From assembly GCA_034440635.1 (NCBI GenBank), contig JAOTON010001356.1, positions 82,501 to 146,500 on the forward strand: 64,000 nt of DNA, given 5' to 3'. This stretch comes from Lepas anatifera. Lineage: Eukaryota > Arthropoda > Thecostraca > Lepadidae. Positions 55,720 through 64,000 of the stretch are shown here, in pieces. Each line of letters begins with the position of its first letter. Position 1 is the first letter of the stretch. A program made the translations under genes and the position numbers. A model generated the notes under the pieces. The model was not told the origin of the DNA. It did no database searches and worked only from the letters and a program-made list of their open reading frames with translations.

Positions 55720-56400
55720 CCTGTCTCCTGGCGGAGGAGTAGCCAGATGGCACTGGAGCCACCTGTATGCGGCCGCCAGGGCCGCAACGACGTCATCACG
55801 CCGAGCCTCCTCCATGTCGATAGATATGCTGCCCGTCAGGCGATGTCGCAGCGCCATCAGGGCGGGGCACCGCAGCAGCACGTGGGCTGGCGTGTCGTTT
55901 TCCTCCCGGCAGGCCGTGCACCGACCCGCCGGGCAGCGGGGGTCGTCACACTGGGGACACTGCCGGGAGGGGTTCCGTCCGATGCGGTGGAGGTATAGGG
56001 CGGAGCCGGACCAATGACCGGCACGGAGTTGGTGGATGTCAACGGCCTCCGCCCTAGACACTCCTGATACCGACGGTGGCAGATGGGAGTTCATCAATGT
56101 TCTGTACCATCCCGGGGGGCGCTGAGACACGGTGCGTTTCCTTGCCGCCCTGGCCACTGCCTTCTGGACGGTCCTTGCGTCCACCGCAACGGTGTCCTGG
56201 GCCATCGCTGAGGCTTCGCGAGCGAGGCGGTCGGCGCGTTCGTTCCCGCGGATGTCGCAGTGCGACGGGACCCATTGGAGATATATAAGGCGGTCATCCT
56301 GAGTGAGTTCGAGGAGAAGCTGCCGTGGGGCAGCTGGACGCGTGAGGCAGGTTCGGCGCGCGGTGCAAGTTCGGTGCGTGACATCGGAGAAGTGGTGTTG
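55720..56400 (-). pseudogene. Non-LTR ORF2 remnant: RNase H end and Cys/His domain
   Basis: RNase H motif WVPSHCDIRGNERADRLA (about 56218-56275), then AEAVDIHQLRAGHWSGS and CPQCDDPRCPAGRCTACREE with HVLLRCPALM. Same family as the fragment at 10.9-11.3 kb. Frame mostly open. It lies just upstream of the known part of AREL1 on the same strand. Confidence 0.82.
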
Positions 56401-57889
56401 TGGAGGCCCGGTGCGTGGGCGGTCATGCTCCGGACGGTCGAGACAACTAGGTATATGTCGGCTCTGTCTGTCTGATGGGCATGTGTAGTCTGTGCCTGAA
56501 ACCTGTAACTGCTATCGCCGCTACGAGCCTTTTGTGCTGATGGTGGTGGCTCTGGTGTCCGGCTGGCTCTGTTGATCATGCTAGTCGCGCCTGGGTGGTT
56601 TTCACCACGTGTGGACTCTTTCAGTCATTAACTTTCTCATCAGTCATCATTTTTTGTACTTATTTGCGCTCAACATGCAACATGCTCAGCATGCTATTTT
56701 CTTGCACCCCACTCATCCACTCTTTCCAGTCTCTATTCTCCACCAGACACACACTTTTGCTTATTCGCAACGTGAGAACTAGAAGTCTGCCTACACTTTT
56801 ACACTCATATCCGCAGCCGTGCCCGCCCGGGCGCTACCTTTTAAGAGGCCTCGCGCTGAACGGGAGGGCACGGGTCCGAGATACGCGGCACCTGTCGTAT
56901 GACGGCGTCCGTCGGCCGTTATGCGCCAGTCCCACATCACCCAGCTCCAATCACCCAACAGACCTCCACTCGCGCCCTAGCTCCCCCGCCGCGTGTGGCC
57001 GTAGCGTGTGTAGGGGTGGCCGTGGGCGGTCACGGGTGAGAGATGTGTGGCGCCTGTCGTATGGCGGCATTGCGACGTCTGCTCGAACGTTTCATCTCTA
57101 TAACTCCAGCCACTTGTCATCCCTGTGACTACATGTTTGCAGTGTTTGTATGTTTACAAGAGTGCTCTTTTTTCATATACATGTACGAATTCAAATAAGG
57201 CCCATAAATAATTTTTAGGCCAAAAATGTCAACTTGATCACCTAATCAGTATGCAGAATGACCATTTTCTCATTCAAATTGACTCATTATCATTCACAAA
57301 AATATCTAACAGAAAGATCTGATCAGGCAGTGAAAGGTTAGCTGAATACCCCTGCATTAGGAAGCCACTTAAGGCCTCTGGAAGCCATTCTGCATATTAA
57401 ACTGTAGGTACTCAGCCAGTATCTGGCGTATTGAAAACATGCTGGAACCAGGGGTTGTCGAACCCTGCTTTGAAGGTGCTGCTGGAAGGTGTAAACACCA
57501 ATGACTCACTTAGTGTGAAACTGATGACCAACAAACTGTTTAACCCAGAGCAATAAAGAATGTTCAGCCACTGGAAAAGACCATCCACTTTCATCACCAT
57601 CACAATTACCATCACCATATCATCATCATCAGCTTTTTATTTCATTTTTTATGTAAAGACAGGGGACAGAAGCAAATGAAGAGACCAGCAAAAGAAGACA
57701 TGAACACAGCAAAGCAATAAGGAGCAACAGAACAGCAACTTCACAGGCACATAATATAAAACAAAAGGAAGTAAGCAACCAGTATTAGAATAGAGCATAT
57801 GTGTAACATCGGTAGAAGAAAAAACTCCCAGCAAGAAGCAGCAGCCAAGGAACGAGAAAACAAACAGAACAATTGATACAAAATAGAAA
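56401..57889. other. No gene seen
   Basis: Short frames only. A near-repeat of a GTGAGAGAT(A/G)-CGGCACCTGTCGTATG motif at 56.88 and 57.03 kb. Confidence 0.5.
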
Positions 57890-57906
57890 CCTAACCTAAC
57901 CTAACC
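57890..57906. repeat. Short (CCTAA)n tract
   Basis: About 3.4 units of CCTAA, reverse complement of the TTAGG telomere repeat common in arthropods. It is too short to be a telomere and adjoins retrotransposon tails, so it may be an element's 3' microsatellite. Confidence 0.6.
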
Positions 57907-57974
57907 AAAAACTTTTGGATTATTTGGAGGCCACTTGGCCTGCTGGCTATGGTCCCTGACGGGCTCTTGGTATA

Positions 57975-58110
57975 TGGGACTTAGCTTAGTCTTACTCAGG
58001 AACATATTCCCAAGAAGAAAGGAAGACTGTTTGATGCTCCTACTCTGAATCATTTCAAGGCGAGACTTGATGACCATTGGGTGCTCCTAAGATATGACGT
58101 TCCAGACTGA
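57975..58110 (+). pseudogene. CR1-like RT C-terminal tail
   Basis: Ends in LNHFKARLDDHW and RYDVPD before TGA at 58108-58110, the usual last residues of CR1/Jockey-type RTs. Confidence 0.65.
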
Positions 58111-58303
58111 CCATTACGATCCCGGAAATGAGCAAACTTCAATGACCTCACTCAGGCCTAGGTCCTGAGAATGACCGAGTATTGACTTCTTATACCTGAG
58201 CTCGTTAGTGAACGGAGCCAGCAGGCCATCATGGCCTCCAATTTCCGAAATCCCTAGGTAAGGTAAGGTAAGGTATGACCGCCAGTGGGAAGGTGCAGGG
58301 GGA

Positions 58304-58522
58304 CTACAAGGGGCACTCTGGGACATCAAACATGACAGGGGCCCAGTAGACATCAAGCTTGGCCTTAAACTGGTCAACGGTGTTGACACTCACCACGGAA
58401 AGAGGCAGGACGTTCCAGTCATTGACTATCCGAACACCGAAAAACATGGGACTCTGTCTCGAAACTGCATTGGGTTTCAACAGCTTCCATAGGTGACAGT
58501 GAGTGTGAGAGCCTCTATCCAA
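58304..58522 (-). pseudogene. CR1-like RT C-terminal tail
   Basis: FFGVRIVNDWNVLPLSVV and VDQFKAKLDVYW with MFDVPECPL. A second copy facing the one at 57975-58110. A short (AAGGT)n tract at 58258-58276 follows its 3' end. Confidence 0.75.
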
Positions 58523-59039
58523 TCAAAGTGGAAAAACTGAAAAATACTCTGATCAATAAGCCCATGAAGAATCTGGAACACCCTAACCATATCCCCTCAA
58601 CGATGCCTGTAGTAGAGCAAGGGAAGCCTCAGGAGATGAGATGAGATGAAAACAAGATGAATTACAGAACGGACCTAACAGAAAAACAGCACCAAAAACA
58701 CACCAATATGCAAAATAAAGTTACAAGCAAACAAAACAGGGGCAAAAACAAAAATGAACAAGGTTGAGTTATAGGTAGAGGCCCCACATATGTTGAACAT
58801 ATTAAATCTAAGAAAATCTTGAGTTAATAAAAGTAAGAACAAACATAAGAAATAAGGACAAACACCTAATCAAAGCGCAGAATATTTTCCATGAGAGTGA
58901 TAGACTCACAGAATCAGTAGGCCCTACTCCATCCGTTCACACATGAATTCATCAACATAAACTCCAAAGGCACAAACAAACAATACTTTTATAACTTACC
59001 CTTATCTTTACCCATTCCTCTCATTCTCATCGTAGATCA

Positions 59040-59173
59040 GCGGTGTTATTCTGCCGTGCAGAACACATATACTATGCCACACGCATGCGCAGTACGGTAT
59101 CTTGTAGCCCATGATACCGTACTGCGCATGCTTATAATACAATAGTATGGTTCTGCCAGTAGAATAACACGGC
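59040..59173. mobile_element. Hairpin MITE with perfect 19-bp core palindrome
   Basis: GCATGCGCAGTACGGTATC (59083-59101) and its exact complement (59113-59131) flank an 11-nt loop. Outer arms CGGTGTTATTCTGC and GTAGAATAACACGG are also inverted, so the whole 134 bp could fold on itself. Confidence 0.8.
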
Positions 59174-59834
59174 TATCAACAAGCACGCACGCGATGCGCG
59201 CTGCGATTGTGCTGCACTTTCAAAATGCGGCAGAAGTGAAGCACCCTGGGATAAAACGGCAAATAAGGTTCATTGTCACGTAATTTGATTACAAATTATT
59301 TATATTATACCAAACTAACATGTGATTTTGCAGTCATTATCCTGGGGTGTCATCTGTCTGAGTCGACGTAAATTTTGTTCTTGATGGTGCGTCACTTTTT
59401 ATTGTGTTTGTGTGTGCGTGCGGCCAAAGAGCAGAAAATTTAAATTAGGACACAGTAGTGTCTCTATTGCTTTGGACACAGTCCTCTTCGGATTGGTCTC
59501 AATGTAACTGAAACAGCGGAGACTTTCTGGTGGGATTACTTCTTGCATGCTGTGCTGCATTTTACCTTATGCCCATTGAACAATAGAGAAAGTAGGTATT
59601 GGATTGAATTAAGTACTTACCTACCTTCCGAACATGTGCTACTTACCTGTATGGTCCTTATATTTTTCACTGGTTGTTTCGTCATTAGTATCTCTTTTCT
59701 CTCAGTTGCTTCTCATCTGCATGCATCATCTTGCTTTTCTGCTTATCCTGCAATGGTTTATTCGTTGTGCTTTTTTCTCCATGTGCTGTTAATTTACTTA
59801 TGGCCAGTATATACACTTGACACCAACTCTGTTG

Positions 59835-60279
59835 CCAGTGTGCAAAGTATGGCATTTTCAACAATATCTTGTTGGTGCCAGTGCCCTTGGAGACAGGAGC
59901 AAGTGGTGCAAATTTTATCAACCTGGTGCAAATTTTTGAGATTGGTGTGAGGAAGGTTAGTTAGTTAGTTAGTTAGTTGCGGAGACAGACGTTAGGAGGC
60001 ATAGCCTGTTGAGTCTGATCTGACACTAAAGTCTGAGTTGAGTCTGAGGTGACACTAAAAACCAAACATATAATGCCTGAGTGGTTATAAAGACACAGTA
60101 GGGCGCCTTATAAAAATTCCTTAACTAAATAACCAATAAGAGAGGTAGCATTGCATTGTGTCGGTAGGAATGGGTGCATTTTTCTCACTGGTAGGCAGAT
60201 TGGTGTGAATTTTTTATGGCTGGCAGTGAGAGAATTTTAGACGGCTGGTGCGACTCGTCTGGCCTGCTTTGCAGACTAG
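59835..60279. mobile_element. hAT-like MITE, copy C (445 bp) with 8-bp target duplication
   Basis: Flanked by perfect CTCTGTTG at 59827-59834 and 60280-60287. Ends are CCAGTGTGCAAAG and CTTTGCAGACTAG. It is about 100 bp longer than copies A and B owing to internal sequence with (TTAG)n and TGAGTCTGA repeats. Confidence 0.85.
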
Positions 60280-60287
60280 CTCTGTTG

Positions 60288-61389
60288 CACTCAAACTAAT
60301 GTGTCTTCTTGTACCACTACTGCTTTTTACACAGCTGCCTACTACTGACAATAGCCTGTTCACTTGGTTGTGTCCCATGTGATGTGGGTGCTGTGCGACA
60401 GAGCTCTGCACTGTCACACCACACAGGACAATATTCACATTTAGCCATGATGCTACCTTAGATTGTTCCGGTTTCCATGCACAAGGTGATCTGGGTAGAT
60501 TGGAGAATCAGGGTACAGACATCACAGTTTCCATGGTACTGACTTGAATACAGATAGAGCTCCTATGGATAGAAGAGACTTCAATCTCAATTTTGTTCTT
60601 GTATTGCGTTGTCCTCTGACTTTCGTCCTGACAACATCTCTCCGGAGAGCTCCTGCCCTGGCCTCGCCGATATCCGCCCTTGGTTCCCGCCTAATATTTG
60701 GCGCGCTTTTGCAAAACTCGAACTCAGAAATTAAGCATGAAGATTGAATACGACTTATTAGGATACACATGCAAGATGTGTCGATAGAAAGAAGACATCA
60801 TATCAAGATTCACGATTGGGAACTTTGAATACTTTCAATTTAGTACTGGTGATCTTGTTTTCTTTCGGAGACGGTTGACTTCGTTGACTTCCCTTGTCGA
60901 GATCGTTGGTGCGCCTAGGGCGCTAGACACTCCACACAAGCTGTCATTCACATTCACGCAATTTTCACATCCAGCAGATAAATCCACATATCGCTCGGAA
61001 ATTCCACCACACGCTCTTCAGCGGCAATCAATAACACACAGGGTAACAGAGAATAACACAGCCCTATCAAGTCTCCACCATTAAACAAGCCTACCATGAT
61101 TTCTGAGTTGAACTTATTACAGATTATTCAAGAAAAGGTATCAACCAGCAGATTTACGCACAATTCACTCGGGAATTTAGAAAGGCTCCAGCAGTATTTA
61201 GAACTCAAGGTATTTTCTATTTAGTGCTGGCATCCCTGTCAAGTTAAGTTTTTAGCTTTATTCGTTGTTAAAGTATCCTGGTTTATTCCACAACACCTAG
61301 GCATAATCAGTATTAGGGGAAATTAAATATGCCAATTCAGCACTCTCCAGTCTCTTTGAGAAAAAAGTCATAGACAGAGGAAGCACTCA
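60288..61389. other. Probable 5' region of the CR1-like element
   Basis: No frame recognised. The position just upstream of ORF1 makes a 5' UTR of that element likely. Confidence 0.35.
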
Positions 61390-62852
61390 TTCGTCATCTC
61401 CGAACACAACTCCCTCAGAAGGGAGGAGCGGCGTTTCTGGCGCAGTGAAATCCTCGAAAGAGCTCGCTAGTGGCAGTGTGAATTCGTTGTTGCCCTCGCC
61501 AAACACTGGTGTTGGGGTGGTCGGAGAAAGTGTTAAACCAAATAGGTCGGGTGGTCTGAATGTTAGGGGTCTTCGCCTCGTACTTGCACAGGAGGAGGAA
61601 AGCGATATTTTCTTTGGTAAGGGTTCTGCCAGTGGGGAAAACCCCATTGGTCCTGTCACCCCTTCAGGCACTGTTGAAACAGCGATAAACTCGCTTCCCC
61701 TCGATGTGAATACGTCGCTCTCACCGACACTTGCTAAATCACAATCTGGCGGCACTGCACCTCTCTAAGTGCAAAGGGGGCCCCGGTAAAAGGTGTGCGG
61801 CCTTCTGGTGAAAAACGGCCAGCTTGGTGTAGAGTGTGACATATGCCAACATTGGTATCATGCACTGTGCCAGTCAGTTTCAAAGCCCGCATACAACGCA
61901 CTTGCAAAACACAGTGTCATTGCATTCATTTGCTCAAACTGCAAAGCCCATGCTTCCTCAAAAGGAGCCCAGGAGCATCCATCAAGCTCCAGTACAGGCA
62001 CCCAAACTGAGGGTTTCGAGATACTTAATGTGCCCTCTGTGGGAAACAAAGATGTTTCTGTTCAGGTTCTGCTTGCAGACTACAAAAATATGGATCAAGA
62101 CTGCGATTCAGTCCCTGAGTCCCGGTCAGATGGTACTGTTTCCCTAAATCAGAACATAGTCGAGATGCGAAACACACTATGGGGAAAAATAGACCAGCTT
62201 GATCATGCACTCAGGGACCACACAGCACTGGTAGCTCGCTCTATGAGGGAACAAGAGAGTCAGGCTATCGATCAGGCCAACATGCTAAAGCGGATCCTCT
62301 GCGAAGGAAACTCACAGAAAATGCTTTACTCTGAAGCACTGAAGACCTCATGTAACAAGATGGTATCAGATGTTAAAGAAAAACTGGCCAGCATGTCTCA
62401 CACTGGTACAGTTCCTGGTCCAGTGTCAGGACATGATGCCAAGTCTCTGTCAAAGGTGTTTGACAGTTTCTTGGACAAAAACAGGCGTTCCCGAAACCTT
62501 GTCATGCATAACCTTCCTGAACAATCTGGGGCTACCACACTGGAGAAGTCTCAGGCAGACATGAAGTTGTTTACTGACATGGTCAAGGAATCGCTCAACC
62601 TCATCACAAAGACTGTGCGTTCATTCAGGGCAGGGAAACCAGTATCTGGCAAGAACAGACTTCTGATAGTGACACTGGACAATGAGGAATCCAAACATGA
62701 TGTGCTGAGGATGGCTTCCCAGCTTAGGAACACAGAGAAGTGGAAGAGAGTGTTCATCACTCCTGACCTCACATACAAAGAGAGGCAGGACCAGAAAAAG
62801 CTGAGAGAAGACCTGTGGAGGCGTAAGCGAAATGGAGAGACAAACCTCACCA
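61390..62852 (+). pseudogene. CR1-like ORF1 with PHD-type finger, cut off at a TTAA
   Basis: A Ser-rich leader (61445-61768) ends in a stop. Then 61793 onward reads VECDICQHWYHALCQSV and VIAFICSNCKAH, a PHD finger (Cys4-His-Cys3) whose first Cys pair is damaged. A coiled linker follows, then NRRSRNLVMHNLPEQSG, KSLNLI-like text and ERQDQKKLREDLWRRK, as in CR1/L2 ORF1 proteins that bind element RNA. The frame runs into foreign sequence at 62853. Confidence 0.78.
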
Positions 62853-64000
62853 TTAACCCTATTTCCGGCAGGGGGCTAATATTGCCCCCTTCAGGTTTTT
62901 CGAGAATATCTCCGAAACGGCTTGCGATAGAACTTTGAAACTTCCTGACTTTTCCTAAAACTAGTACAGGCAGGTTTTCTGAAATTTTCAAGATTATATA
63001 TTTACCAGGGGCGGAGCTATGGCTGGGTTTTTGGGGAGGTTCTATCCACAAACCAAGTATTATCGTATGCGATGGGTTTTTTGTAAAAGGAAGCCGTCTC
63101 TGCTGATCCTGATACCAGTTATATGGTTTTATTATATCATTTCTTATGTGAGATGATAGTGCATTCACAATTGTCACTATTTGTATTCATCAGGGGCGGT
63201 TACAGCAGTTCAAAATGGGGGAATGTTATCAAGAAGGACTAAACGTTAGTAAGTGAGAAGACTGCTTACAGCCGTGTCAGGGCGAATACAATTGGGTATA
63301 TGAAAATTCAAAATAGTTATAACCCAATTCTAGATTACCAGAGGCGTGTCCAGTCACTACACATTTTCAAAATGTATATTCCCAGCCAGTATCACCGCCG
63401 CGACTCAATATCGTTGTATATTGAAAATGTGTTTCCAATCACCCCCACCCCCACGACGAGTCCTTGATCCGCCTATGTCACCCCCTTTCCCAGAGCTGCC
63501 ATGGGAGGGTAAAAATTATCAGAAATTAAATTTCAACAAGTCGAGGGACTAATATACTCATGCATACCATTCGCATATTGTTGGTATGTATTTTACCCCA
63601 CTGTTTTACCTTACTGCATCCGCCCCTGATGAGTTTTTCACTTTTTTCTCATTTATTTATGTGTCAAAGATGCCAAGCAGTATATGACGGCTTCTAATCT
63701 GCGTAACAAAAACTTTTTAGGTTGTATATATTTCTCCTCATAGTCCTGGTCCTGGAACTGCCATTGAATTTCGAATTTTTGCGTAACTCGAGTATATGAA
63801 AATTTTGGGTCAATTATTTGTAAAACGGATCTGGTTTTGTGAAAATCGTACAACAGAGACAAGGGTTATGGAAAATCTAAAAAATACACAAAAATTGTAT
63901 ATTTTGCACGACCTTCTCCTAAAAAATAAAAATTTTGAAATTTTCTTTTTTCAAAATAAAGTTTAGCAGCAGAGGAATCTATGGCACTTTGAATTTTCAA
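62853..64000. mobile_element. Possible piggyBac-like insertion (left end)
   Basis: TTAA at 62853-62856 is followed by CCCTATTTCCGGCAGGGGGC, where the ORF1 frame stops making sense. TTAA plus CCCT is the junction type of piggyBac elements. No matching AGGGTTAA is seen before the window ends, so the extent is unknown. AT-rich, with several CAGGGGCGG-like motifs inside. Confidence 0.4.
63191..63628. mobile_element. Possible hAT-type MITE
   Basis: Left CAGGGGCGGTTACAGCAG and right CTGCATCCGCCCCTG are similar inverted ends, like the 54.4-kb MITE. No matching target duplication. Confidence 0.4.

Noticed and set aside
58994..59030. A consensus GTAAGT donor on the minus strand after an ATG-rich stretch, as the missing AREL1 start exon
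   Set aside because: The reading frame from its ATGs ends in phase 1 but the first found AREL1 exon needs phase 0.

Overview
The window is animal nuclear DNA. Genes are split into many short GT/AG exons with GC-rich codons, and introns and flanks are full of decayed non-LTR retrotransposons, MITEs and minisatellites. The retrotransposon types (I/R1-like with RNase H, CR1-like with PHD-finger ORF1) suggest an invertebrate. An arthropod, perhaps a crustacean, is my guess only.

Two host genes are supported, both for ubiquitin ligase components, and they converge. (1) Plus strand, 25021-38940: an F-box protein with seven WD40 repeats. Ten exons join in phase into a complete 481-residue reading frame. 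(2) Minus strand, 55068-43971: the orthologue of the HECT E3 ligase AREL1. Fifteen exons join in phase into 923 residues ending at the HECT C-terminus. Its first coding exon was not found. About 5 kb without a recognisable gene separates the two 3' ends.

The striking signal is a repeated architecture at splice junctions. At many exon edges of both genes the intron holds a tandem array whose unit contains the splice site, usually with a few to about 25 bases of adjoining exon. In the F-box gene this affects the acceptors of exons 3, 4, 6, 7 and 10 and the donors of exons 6 and 7. In AREL1 it affects the acceptors of exons 4 and 7 and the donor of exon 5. Intron 6 of the F-box gene (7.3 kb) begins with 35 extra in-phase donor copies (45-bp unit) and ends with about 61 extra acceptor copies (55-bp unit). 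Most units carry AG directly followed by GT, the layout of a recursive-splicing site. Extra donors of exon 6 would add 15 residues each in frame. Extra acceptors of exons 7 and 10 mostly lead straight to stop codons.

Layout: 0-4 kb, no gene, one dispersed repeat; 4-12.7 kb, decayed non-LTR elements and a 23-bp array with donor-like motifs; 12.7-25 kb, simple repeats, tRNA-like sequences, two MITE copies and a CR1-like relic; 25-39 kb, F-box/WD40 gene; 39-44 kb, no gene seen; 44-55.1 kb, AREL1; 55.1-64 kb, retrotransposon remnants, a hAT-type MITE with target-site duplication, a hairpin element and a CR1-like ORF1 interrupted at a TTAA.
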